Below are positions 1-6,711 of a stretch of DNA of 25,455 nt, one piece after another. The DNA is taken from the NCBI GenBank assembly GCA_002710785.1, contig PAMC01000012.1:18441-43895 (forward strand), written 5' to 3'. The notes beneath the pieces are model-generated. The model saw only the letters and a program-made list of their open reading frames with translations. It was not told where the DNA came from and ran no database searches. Made by a program: the position numbers and the translations under genes. The stretch is from a bacterium (GTDB taxonomy: Bacteria > Patescibacteriota > Minisyncoccia > Phycocordibacterales > UBA918). How positions within the stretch are numbered: position 1 is the first letter of the stretch; every line of letters begins with the position of its first letter.

Positions 1-81
1 TTTGAGTTTTTTTGCTAAGTCTGTCTGGGTAAGACCTTGCGCTTCACGCAGGTCTGCAATGCGGTGTCCGATGTTTTCCAT
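1..81 (-). CDS. XRE-family HTH transcriptional regulator, 5' end only
   Basis: Reading leftward from an ATG at 81-79, the 27 codons to the window edge give MENIGHRIADLREAQGLTQ and then TDLAKKLK. This is the start of a Cro/C1-type (XRE, HTH_3) DNA-binding domain: the R-I-A-D-L-R-E helix followed by G-L-T-Q-T-D-L-A, the usual opening of the recognition helix-turn-helix. The rest of the gene lies outside the window, so any C-terminal domain is unknown. It is divergent from the mreB paralogue at 160. A 7+7 inverted repeat overlapping its own -10 lies between them, so autoregulation and control of the neighbour are plausible but inferred. No Shine-Dalgarno sequence precedes the ATG, and a -10 ends exactly 9 bases upstream. 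Confidence 0.8.
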   Translation of the reverse strand, partial: MENIGHRIADLREAQGLTQTDLAKKLK

Positions 82-90
82 ATAGTGTGC

Positions 91-99
91 AGTATAGCA
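91..99 (-). promoter_or_regulatory. Extended -10 promoter of the XRE regulator gene
   Basis: On the minus strand these bases read TGCTATACT, an extended -10 (TGnTATAAT type). Nine bases separate the hexamer from the ATG, so transcription would start at or next to the start codon. No convincing -35 is present, which is usual for extended -10 promoters. Confidence 0.55.
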
Positions 100-110
100 A
101 ATATGCTATA
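93..110. promoter_or_regulatory. Perfect palindrome between divergent genes, likely operator
   Basis: TATAGCA, four bases (AATA), then TGCTATA form a perfect 7+7 inverted repeat. Each arm holds a TGCTATA sequence, so an extended -10 points outward on each strand (minus TGCTATACT, plus TGCTATAGC at 104-112). Size and position suit a dimeric XRE-family repressor site that could shut both directions at once. The operator role is inferred. Confidence 0.5.
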
Positions 111-124
111 GCAGTCGAGTAGTG

Positions 125-151
125 TTGCTGGGGAGACATTTTTGGTAGTAT
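125..151 (+). promoter_or_regulatory. Probable promoter of the mreB paralogue
   Basis: TTGCTG (125-130), a 15-base spacer and TAGTAT (146-151), with TG at 143-144 making an extended -10. The hexamer ends 8 bases before the ATG at 160, predicting an almost leaderless message. The TGCTATAGC at 104-112 is an alternative that would give a leader of about 40 bases. Confidence 0.4.
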
Positions 152-159
152 GAGCAGCA

Positions 160-1173
160 ATGTTTCCGAAGCTCAACCCAAAAATTGGCATCGACCTGGG
201 CACCACCAACGTACTAGTCTTTGTGCCCAGCGAAGGGATCGTGCTCAACGAACCGTCGGTGGTGGCGGTATCAAGCGACAACCAAGTGCTCGCGGTCGGT
301 ATGGAGGCTAAGCGCATGATTGGTCGCACCCCCGAGGATATTCGCGCGTACCGACCGATGAAAGACGGTGTAATTGCCGACTACCGGGTCACTGAGGCCA
401 TGCTGCGCTACTTTCTGCAGAAGGCGCTTGGGCGTTTTAGTATTGTTAAACCAGAGGTGATGGTGTCGGTGCCGGCAGGAGTGACCTCAACCGAGAAGCG
501 CGCCGTGGTAGAGGCAGCGGTAAAAGCTGGTGCGCGCAACGCGTACGTGGTGAAGGAGCCAATTCTGGCCGCGATTGGGGCTGGGGTTCCGATTTATGAG
601 CCTCAAGGTCACATGATTGTCGACATTGGCGGCGGCACCATCGACGTGGCGGTAATTAGCCTCGGGGGCATCGTTGGCGCCAACTCGGTGAAGTGTGCCG
701 GTAACCGTATCGACCAAGCAATTATCGACTACATTAAAAAGACGCGAAATCTCTCAATTGGTGAGAAGACGGCGGAGGAGGTCAAAATCCAGGTCGGGTC
801 AGCGCTGCCGCTCGAGGAAGAGCTGGTGCTGGATATCAAAGGTCGCGACCTCCTGACTGGTTTGCCGCGCACCACCGAGGTACGCACGAACGAGATTGTA
901 AAGGCGATCAATCGCGAATTGCGCGAGATGGTTGGCGCAATTAAAGAAGTGTTTCAGGACACGCCTCCCGAGCTAGCTTCCGATATTATCGACGGCGGTA
1001 TCATCATGACGGGTGGTACCAGTCAGCTGCGAAATTTCCCCGAGCTCATTAAGCGCCGAACTGGAGTTAAGGCGGAGCTTGCTAACCAGGCCCTGTTTTG
1101 TGTGGCGAAAGGGACGGGGGTGGCGCTTGAGCATCTACCCACTTACAAAAAGGCTGTCATCGCCAAGCGGTAA
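160..1173 (+). CDS. mreB: MreB-like actin-family protein, first paralogue
   Basis: This 337-residue protein has the actin/Hsp70 fold signatures of MreB: phosphate-1 loop GIDLGTTN near residue 10, phosphate-2 loop DIGGGTIDVAVI near 155, and a C-terminal adenosine motif GGIIMTGGTSQL near 285. Length matches ordinary MreB. MreB polymerises with ATP under the membrane and positions the elongation peptidoglycan machinery. The gene is not in the mreC operon; a second mreB at 9126 fills that place. This copy begins MFPKLNPK, without an obvious amphipathic N-terminal helix. Divergence from an XRE regulator and position before a VirD4-like ATPase suggest separate control. A specialised filament role such as that of Mbl/MreBH is possible but unproven. 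Confidence 0.9.
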   Translation: MFPKLNPKIGIDLGTTNVLVFVPSEGIVLNEPSVVAVSSDNQVLAVGMEAKRMIGRTPEDIRAYRPMKDGVIADYRVTEAMLRYFLQKALGRFSIVKPEVMVSVPAGVTSTEKRAVVEAAVKAGARNAYVVKEPILAAIGAGVPIYEPQGHMIVDIGGGTIDVAVISLGGIVGANSVKCAGNRIDQAIIDYIKKTRNLSIGEKTAEEVKIQVGSALPLEEELVLDIKGRDLLTGLPRTTEVRTNEIVKAINRELREMVGAIKEVFQDTPPELASDIIDGGIIMTGGTSQLRNFPELIKRRTGVKAELANQALFCVAKGTGVALEHLPTYKKAVIAKR

Positions 1174-1289
1174 ATTTTGAACGTCTGCTTTGTTAGACTT
1201 CATTCAAAAAACACTCACGGTACAACTTACGTACCGCTCATATTTATTCACTCGTCTGCCGCGCAGCCATCTCAAAATTTACCGCTTGG
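1163..1289. repeat. 18-bp perfect inverted repeat enclosing 91 bases, starting inside the mreB stop region
   Basis: CCAAGCGGTAAATTTTGA (1163-1180) covers the last mreB codons and the TAA stop. Its exact reverse complement TCAAAATTTACCGCTTGG lies at 1272-1289. The 91-base interior has a smaller hairpin, CGGTAC/GTACCG near 1219-1237. No tRNA, small-RNA family or transposon end was recognised. It may be a structured 3' end of the mreB mRNA, a processing site or a relic of a small mobile element. Confidence 0.6.
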
Positions 1290-1315
1290 TAAGATGCCAA
1301 CTTAGTAGAGCGTGT

Positions 1316-1350
1316 CCCCGCCCCGAAAGCCATTGGCTTTCGGGGCGGGG
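1316..1350 (+). terminator. Perfect 16-bp GC-rich hairpin with three-base loop
   Basis: The arm at 1316-1331 (CCCCGCCCCGAAAGCC) pairs perfectly with 1335-1350 around the loop ATT. It is followed by TATTAT rather than a T run. It probably ends mreB transcription, but the weak tail makes rho-independent action uncertain. Confidence 0.55.
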
Positions 1351-1356
1351 TATTAT
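1351..1356 (+). promoter_or_regulatory. Possible -10 of the VirD4-like ATPase gene
   Basis: TATTAT directly abuts the right arm of the preceding hairpin, so the hairpin occupies the -35/spacer region. Transcription would begin near 1363, about 25 bases before the preferred start at 1388. There is no -35 match, so this is weak. Confidence 0.3.
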
Positions 1357-1387
1357 GTACAGGAGACAGCGGTCTGCGTATTTCTAT

Positions 1388-4159
1388 ATGGACGAACGAG
1401 TACCAAGTATTGCGCCCGAGAAATTCTCCTCACCAGAGGAAGAAATTGCCTTTTTGCGCCAGCGTATCGCCGACCGCGAGCGGGAGGTAGCAGAACGCAA
1501 TCGCGAAGCAGATCCAGTCGATTACGAGACAGTTGGCAAGCAGGAGCTTCATGAGTACGGAACCTTCACACCACAATCGGTACTGGCAGCAGAGCAAGTG
1601 ATGGCTGAGCCAGCGGTGACCGCGGCAGCAGAGCGGGTTGATAAGGCTACCGATAAAGTGGCAGAAATCATCACCCTTGCCGAAACTGAGGGTATTAAAA
1701 ATGCTCTGTCGGTAATGGAGAAAGTGGGCGACGGCTACATCGTCGATGAGGTGCACCGACAACTTATTGAACACATCAAAGGCGGCCGGTCTATCCAAGA
1801 TCTCAAGGAAGGAGTGCCACCCTGGCACGTGCTCCATATGACGCTCTTTGAGGTCGCCCTACCGCAGTACAAAGCCGATGAGGAAGCACACAAATCGCTC
1901 ACCGAACTGGTGGCACTCATGGAGCAGTTTTACGCTGGCATGCAGGGGGTGGGCTACGGTAAAGGCAAAGATCACTACACGATCGAGCTGGCGGTTGCGA
2001 ACGAAAGCGACGATATCATTCTCTACGTTGCGGTCCCCAACGAGTTTATCGACCTCTTTGAGAAACAGATTCTCTCACTCTTCCCGAAGGCGGTGGTGAC
2101 TGAGCAGCAGCACGACTACAATATTTTTGTTGAGAGCGGTATCCACTTAGTTTCTGAGGCGCGGCTCTCGAAGCACCCGGTGTATCCGCTGCGGACCGAT
2201 GACAATTTCGATAACGATCCGCTGACAGTGCTCTTAAACGCATTCTCAAAAATTGAGCGTGATGGCGGTGGCGCAGCGCTGCAGCTTACCGTAAAGAGTA
2301 CTGCCACCAGGTACACCGACCGGTACGCGGGTATTATTGACCGCGCTCGCAAGGGTATGAGCAAACACGAGGCTATTCAGCGCGAGAGCTTGGGTGGTGA
2401 GGTGGTGGCCGCAATGAAGGGGGTTGTGTTTGGTAGCAAGAAAGAAGACGACGACCACTATCGCAACGATAACAGCGAGGCAACTGAGCTGTGGCAGCAG
2501 AAGATTGAGCAGCCGATAGTTGAGTGTAACGTGCGCCTAGCCGTCTCGGCAGAGAGAGAGCACCGCGCGAAACAGATCTTGCACGAGATTGAGTCAACTT
2601 TTAATCAGTTTGAGCGCACCCAGAGCAACCGACTGACTTGGGTTCGCCCAACGCGCGCTGCGCTGAAGCGTGCTCTAAAAACCTTCTCGTTTCGTGAGTG
2701 GGATAAAAAATCACTCCTCCCGTTGTCGTTTACAGAACTCGCGACGATGGTGCACTTCCCGAGCGACGGACTCGACAGTTCGCCGCAGTTTAAGCAAACA
2801 AGCGCCAAAACCGCTGCAGCGCCGACTGATATGCCGAGCACCGGTACGCTTTTGGGAGTCAACAAGCATCGTGGCGTCGAGAAAGATATTTTTGTGACCG
2901 AAAGCGATCGCATGCGCCATTTTTACATCATAGGACAAACCGGTACTGGTAAGTCGGTATTCATGAAAAACCTGATCGTGCAAGATATCGCTGCTGGTCA
3001 CGGCGTCTGTATGATCGACCCACACGGCACCGATATCGAGGACGTGCTCGCCAGCGTACCGAGAGAACGGGAAGGTGACATCATCTACTTTGATCCATCT
3101 AACCTCGAGCACGTAATTGGCCTTAATATGCTCGAGTATGATCCGCAGAAACCCGAGCAGAAGACATTTGTAGTTAACGAGCTGTTTTCGATTTTTCAAA
3201 AACTCTACGGCGCTAACCCAGAGAGCATGGGGCCAATGTTTGAGCAGTACTTCCGCAACGCAACGCTACTGGTGATGGAAGACCCCGAGAGCGGCAACAC
3301 GCTCATGGACATAAGCCGCGTAATGAGTGACGCACGCTACCGCCGGCAAAAACTCGAGAAAGCCACCAACCCGGTCGTAGTGCAGTTTTGGCGGGAGATT
3401 GCCACCAAAGCTGGCGGGGAGGCCAGTCTCGAGAACATCGTCCCGTACATTGTTTCGAAGTTTGACGTCTTTACTGCCAACGACTATATGCGCCCCATTA
3501 TTGGACAGCAGGAGAGCACGTTTAACTTCCGGCAGATTATGGATGAGCGCAAGATCCTGCTCGTTAACCTCGCAAAGGGGCGGCTGGGTGAGATCAACGC
3601 CAACCTTATCGGTATGATCGTGGTTGGTAAAATACTCATGGCAGCGCTCTCACGCGTCGATACTCCGAGCATGGACTTTGCGCCGTTCTTCTTGCATATC
3701 GATGAGTTTCAGAATGTGTCGACACCGTCGATCGCGTCAATTCTCTCCGAGGCGCGCAAGTATAAACTTGGCCTTACCATCGCGCACCAGTTTATCGCGC
3801 AACTCGATGAGGCTATCAAAGACGCGGTGTTTGGAAACGTCGGCTCAATGACCGCGTTTCGAGTTGGTCCAGAAGACGGCGAGTTTTTGGCTCACCAATT
3901 TGAGCCCGTGTTTGACAGCCGCGACCTGATTAACGTCCCTAATTACAATGCTTACGCACGCATCTTAGCCAACGGCACGCCGACCCGCCCGTTTAGCCTG
4001 GCTGCTATGCCACCACCGACACTTGATTTAGCTCGCGTACCAGCGCTGATTACCAAGAGCCTCAAGCAGTACGGTCGCCCCCGCACTGAAATCGAAGCGG
4101 AAATCAATGAGCGCTACAAAAAACCTGAGCAGCCCAAAGACCTCTTGAACATAGCGTAA
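1388..4159 (+). CDS. VirD4/TraG-type ATPase with long N-terminal extension (type IV coupling-protein family)
   Basis: This 923-residue protein carries a RecA-like P-loop ATPase of the VirD4/TraG/TraD-HerA superfamily in its second half. Walker A GQTGTGKS is at about 516-523, followed by MIDPHGTDIEDVL. Walker B HIDEFQN is at about 770-776, and the sensor region FGNVGSMTAFRVGPEDGEFL follows. Residues 1-450 form an extension resembling those on such ATPases in CPR genomes. It starts with charged coiled-coil sequence and shows no clear membrane helix, so it may be soluble or recruited to the membrane. Coupling proteins move DNA or protein substrates to a type IV channel, but no VirB gene is present here, so its partner is unknown. 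The frame stays open up to 1190, but that part reads through two inverted repeats and looks non-coding. MDERVPS at 1388 is preferred; 1355 is the alternative. Confidence 0.8.
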   Translation: MDERVPSIAPEKFSSPEEEIAFLRQRIADREREVAERNREADPVDYETVGKQELHEYGTFTPQSVLAAEQVMAEPAVTAAAERVDKATDKVAEIITLAETEGIKNALSVMEKVGDGYIVDEVHRQLIEHIKGGRSIQDLKEGVPPWHVLHMTLFEVALPQYKADEEAHKSLTELVALMEQFYAGMQGVGYGKGKDHYTIELAVANESDDIILYVAVPNEFIDLFEKQILSLFPKAVVTEQQHDYNIFVESGIHLVSEARLSKHPVYPLRTDDNFDNDPLTVLLNAFSKIERDGGGAALQLTVKSTATRYTDRYAGIIDRARKGMSKHEAIQRESLGGEVVAAMKGVVFGSKKEDDDHYRNDNSEATELWQQKIEQPIVECNVRLAVSAEREHRAKQILHEIESTFNQFERTQSNRLTWVRPTRAALKRALKTFSFREWDKKSLLPLSFTELATMVHFPSDGLDSSPQFKQTSAKTAAAPTDMPSTGTLLGVNKHRGVEKDIFVTESDRMRHFYIIGQTGTGKSVFMKNLIVQDIAAGHGVCMIDPHGTDIEDVLASVPREREGDIIYFDPSNLEHVIGLNMLEYDPQKPEQKTFVVNELFSIFQKLYGANPESMGPMFEQYFRNATLLVMEDPESGNTLMDISRVMSDARYRRQKLEKATNPVVVQFWREIATKAGGEASLENIVPYIVSKFDVFTANDYMRPIIGQQESTFNFRQIMDERKILLVNLAKGRLGEINANLIGMIVVGKILMAALSRVDTPSMDFAPFFLHIDEFQNVSTPSIASILSEARKYKLGLTIAHQFIAQLDEAIKDAVFGNVGSMTAFRVGPEDGEFLAHQFEPVFDSRDLINVPNYNAYARILANGTPTRPFSLAAMPPPTLDLARVPALITKSLKQYGRPRTEIEAEINERYKKPEQPKDLLNIA

Positions 4160-4172
4160 TTCACAGATTGCG

Positions 4173-4203
4173 AGCCCCCACCGCCTTTTGGGCGGCGGGG
4201 GCT
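4173..4203 (+). terminator. GC-rich hairpin terminator after the VirD4-like gene
   Basis: AGCCCCCACCGCC pairs with GGCGGCGGGGGCT apart from one internal A-C mismatch, with a T-rich loop, 13 bases after the stop codon. The tail is TTTGC, only a short T run. It immediately precedes the next promoter. Confidence 0.65.
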
Positions 4204-4204
4204 T

Positions 4205-4213
4205 TGCTATACT
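4205..4213 (+). promoter_or_regulatory. Extended -10 for the Pro/Ala-rich protein gene
   Basis: TGCTATACT matches the extended -10 consensus closely. Nine bases separate it from the ATG at 4223, so the mRNA should start at or within about two bases of the start codon. The usual -35 position falls inside the terminator hairpin. Confidence 0.6.
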
Positions 4214-4222
4214 ACTAGCAAT

Positions 4223-5518
4223 ATGGCAGGTGGGTCTTCTGGTTCTTCAGGACGTCAGTACGATGTACAAAATGAGAGCGATGTCATCGCGCTCTTACAA
4301 GCTGTGCGTCATAGCACACTCGATAATCAGAGTAAAGACGAGGCGCGCGATATGGTGTTTGCGCTCCGCACAGACCCAGACAGCACGCTACTCGAAGAGC
4401 TTGCTATGCACCTCGCGCCCGCGGGGATCATACTCACTGGCGTAGCCGAACCAGCAACACAACCTACCGAAACTGACTCCGCGCCCGGCACACCCGCTCC
4501 GGTAGCACAAACTACCACTACCAGCTCTGGCTTTGCTGGTGCCCGGCCAGCGCCGACATTTGGCAGTCAGCCAGCAACGGCGACACCAGTCGCCGCGCCA
4601 GTGCCAGAGGCAACCCCAGCACCTAAGGCAGCAGCGCCACTAACACCCGCGGCAGAACCCGCTGAAGTACCAGCTGCTTCTAGTGCTGATGCAGTTGCGC
4701 GAATCAATCAGATCAAGCACACCATTAACGCGGTGGTTGGCAACCCAGTTAACCTAATCGATGCAACCAATGAGGTGGGGCGCGAGTACATGAATGCGCT
4801 CCTTGAGGCCATGAAAGCTGTACACGGAGGAGGTGAGAGCGCTGCCGCAATGCAGCGTTTGGAAACCGCTTTCGCCGCTGTTGAGGCGTCGCTCAAAGAT
4901 GGATCGACTGCAGCTTCGCCAACTCCAACTCAACCTGAAGCACCTACTCCAGAACCAGTCGTCGCCGTACCGACTCCAGAGCCTAACCAGCCGGAGCCTG
5001 GCTACGCAGCAGCAGCGGAACCAGCCGAGACACCCGTTGCTCCTCTCGAGCAACCAGCATCCAAAGCGCCTCAAGCCGCAGAGCCAGCAGCTCCTGCTGC
5101 CGCTTCGCCACTACAGTCTGTGGCAGCTGCCGCAGCAGCAGCGCCAACAACTCAACCAGTGCCGGCTGAACCTGCTACGCCCGTCCCAGAGGGTGGCCCG
5201 CTTATGAGCGAAACAGTGACCCAGGGGTTGGAGCAGCTTTTAAATGAGTGGAAGCTCTTTAAGGCTGGTGGTCTACTCGGCACTGGCGCCAAAGGTACTG
5301 AGCACGCACTCTACCAAGAGCTCCGTAACCTACCAATGAACCTCGTTATTGCCGGTCGCTTTGAGGGAGCCACACCAGAAGTTAAGCAGAGCATTCACGA
5401 CTACATGAATGGCTGGCGCTACGAGCAGGGCATGACGCACGATCTGAAAGAGACCTTTGAGCACTACCTCCGCCGCGTGGTAAAGACTATTATCGACAAA
5501 CAGCAAAAAGCCCAGTAA
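4223..5518 (+). CDS. Hypothetical Pro/Ala-rich protein with three helical islands
   Basis: No family was recognised in this 431-residue protein. Residues 1-75 form a compact helical segment (QYDVQNESDVIALLQAVRH). A Pro/Ala/Thr linker follows, then a helical block near 155-230 (ARINQIKHTINAVVGNPVNL onward), a longer Pro/Ala/Glu linker, and a well-ordered C-terminal domain from about 325 to the end (VTQGLEQLLNEWKLFKAGGL and beyond). There is no signal peptide or membrane helix, so it is probably cytosolic. Linkers tethering separate helical domains suggest an adaptor or scaffold, which is inference only. It is bounded upstream by a terminator and promoter and downstream by the delta-prime-like gene 9 bases away, with which it is probably co-transcribed. 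Confidence 0.8.
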   Translation: MAGGSSGSSGRQYDVQNESDVIALLQAVRHSTLDNQSKDEARDMVFALRTDPDSTLLEELAMHLAPAGIILTGVAEPATQPTETDSAPGTPAPVAQTTTTSSGFAGARPAPTFGSQPATATPVAAPVPEATPAPKAAAPLTPAAEPAEVPAASSADAVARINQIKHTINAVVGNPVNLIDATNEVGREYMNALLEAMKAVHGGGESAAAMQRLETAFAAVEASLKDGSTAASPTPTQPEAPTPEPVVAVPTPEPNQPEPGYAAAAEPAETPVAPLEQPASKAPQAAEPAAPAAASPLQSVAAAAAAAPTTQPVPAEPATPVPEGGPLMSETVTQGLEQLLNEWKLFKAGGLLGTGAKGTEHALYQELRNLPMNLVIAGRFEGATPEVKQSIHDYMNGWRYEQGMTHDLKETFEHYLRRVVKTIIDKQQKAQ

Positions 5519-5527
5519 TCTGTACGC

Positions 5528-6118
5528 ATGGATACACACCATGCGCTCGTCTACTACAGCCACTCGTTGACTGCATTGCCTACCAAGCTACAGCGACCGA
5601 GTGTCGATGTCGAGCACCATACGGTGCCGCAGTGGGGCATTAATGAGAGTCGTGCGCTGGCTGCAGCAGCGAGTACACGCCCGGTTGCGGGAGCGTGGCG
5701 GACGTTTGTTGTACAGGCTGAGACGCTGACTCACGAGGCCCAAAACGCTCTGCTGAAACTGTTGGAAGATCCGCCTGATACAGCACGCTTTTGCGTAGTG
5801 GTACCTGGTCCGGACCGACTCATCGAGACGGTTCGCTCACGGCTCCAGGTGGCCCACACCGAGACAGCTGTTGCAGCAGAGTCATGGCAAACGCTCACCA
5901 CCCTACCGCTCGCTGAGCAACTCGCGGAGATCGCCACCCGCGCTAAAGCCAAAGACACGGCGTGGCAACAGGCAGTCTTGAATGCAGCAGTGCACGATCA
6001 GTCGCTCCCAGCAGCCACCCGGTTGACCATTGATACACACACTCGACGTCGAGGCGCATCACGTAAAATGTTACTCGAGGATCTCGTGTTAACCCGAGCT
6101 GGCCATTTGGCAGGATAA
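5528..6118 (+). CDS. holB: Short DNA polymerase III delta-prime-like clamp-loader subunit
   Basis: The core LTHEAQNALLKLLEDPPDTA followed by RFCVVVPGPDRLIETVRSR is the sensor/arginine-finger region typical of the clamp-loader AAA+ subunits delta-prime and tau/gamma. Clamp loaders open the sliding clamp and seat it on primed DNA. At 196 residues it is much shorter than the usual 300 or more: there is no Walker A motif or zinc site, and the collar domain is reduced or absent. E. coli delta-prime itself does not hydrolyse ATP, so lack of a P-loop is compatible with function, but truncation to this degree is notable. It lies between the Pro/Ala-rich gene and frr. It could also be an inactive relative with another role. 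Confidence 0.65.
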   Translation: MDTHHALVYYSHSLTALPTKLQRPSVDVEHHTVPQWGINESRALAAAASTRPVAGAWRTFVVQAETLTHEAQNALLKLLEDPPDTARFCVVVPGPDRLIETVRSRLQVAHTETAVAAESWQTLTTLPLAEQLAEIATRAKAKDTAWQQAVLNAAVHDQSLPAATRLTIDTHTRRRGASRKMLLEDLVLTRAGHLAG

Positions 6119-6135
6119 TCACCGCGCGCTACAAT
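6107..6135 (+). promoter_or_regulatory. Sigma-70-type promoter of frr
   Basis: TTGGCA (6107-6112), a 17-base spacer and TACAAT (6130-6135) overlap the end of the delta-prime-like gene. Predicted transcription start is near 6142, giving a leader of about 20 bases to the ATG at 6161. Confidence 0.65.
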
Positions 6136-6160
6136 GCGAGGCACACTAAGATATATTTGT

Positions 6161-6706
6161 ATGACCACTGATGAATTTGCAACTCGCCTCACCGAAACGG
6201 TCGATTGGCTCACTAAAGAGTTTACCGGTATTCGCACTGGCCAAGCAGCGCCAGGATTACTCGACTCGGTAAAAGTTGAGAGCTACGGCGCACTCGTTCC
6301 ACTTAACCAGGTGGCGTCAGTTGGTATCGAGGACGCCCGCACACTACGGATCTCTCCTTGGGATGTCGAGAGCATTAGTACTATTGAGTCTGCGCTCATG
6401 GACGCTGATCTTGGCGTATCAGTGTCAACCGACTCGGCAGGCCTGCGGGTTAGTTTCCCTGAGCTCACGAGCGAACGGCGTGAGCAACTAACCAAACTCG
6501 CTAAGCAGAAGCTCGAAGATGCACGTGTATCGGTGCGTGCCGCTCGTGACGAAATCATGAAGGAGTTTGACCAACAGGAGAAAACGGGCGAGCTCAGCGA
6601 AGACGAGAAATTTCAGCAGCGTGAGCGAGTGCAAAAAAAAGTAGATGAAACCAACACGAAACTCGACGAACTCTTCCAAACCAAAGAAGAAGAAATGACT
6701 AAGTAG
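6161..6706 (+). CDS. frr: Ribosome recycling factor
   Basis: This 181-residue protein is close to the usual 185. It has the RRF hallmarks FTGIRTGQAAPGLLDSVKVE near 20-40 and the C-terminal half of the three-helix bundle (LTKLAKQKLEDARVSVRAAR), ending in a charged coiled coil. RRF with EF-G splits the post-termination 70S ribosome. The start at 6161 (MTTDEFATRL) is preferred over an in-frame ATG at 6134, because 6134 lies within the -10 and before the predicted transcript start. The stop is 5 bases before rseP, so the two are probably one operon. Confidence 0.93.
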   Translation: MTTDEFATRLTETVDWLTKEFTGIRTGQAAPGLLDSVKVESYGALVPLNQVASVGIEDARTLRISPWDVESISTIESALMDADLGVSVSTDSAGLRVSFPELTSERREQLTKLAKQKLEDARVSVRAARDEIMKEFDQQEKTGELSEDEKFQQRERVQKKVDETNTKLDELFQTKEEEMTK

Positions 6707-6711
6707 CGGGC

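Noticed and set aside
1170..1350. Possible tRNA or tRNA-like fold between mreB and the ATPase gene
   Set aside because: Both strands were read; no acceptor stem, anticodon loop and GGTTCGA-type T arm fit together.
1190..1387. N-terminal extension of the VirD4-like ATPase, open in frame from 1190
   Set aside because: It would read through both the 18-bp inverted repeat and the 16-bp hairpin, and its composition (YLFTRLPRSHLKIYRLVRCQ) is unlike the acidic protein that follows.
2711..3199. 162-residue open frame on the minus strand
   Set aside because: It lies opposite the Walker A region of the VirD4-like ATPase and has no recognisable domain or promoter.
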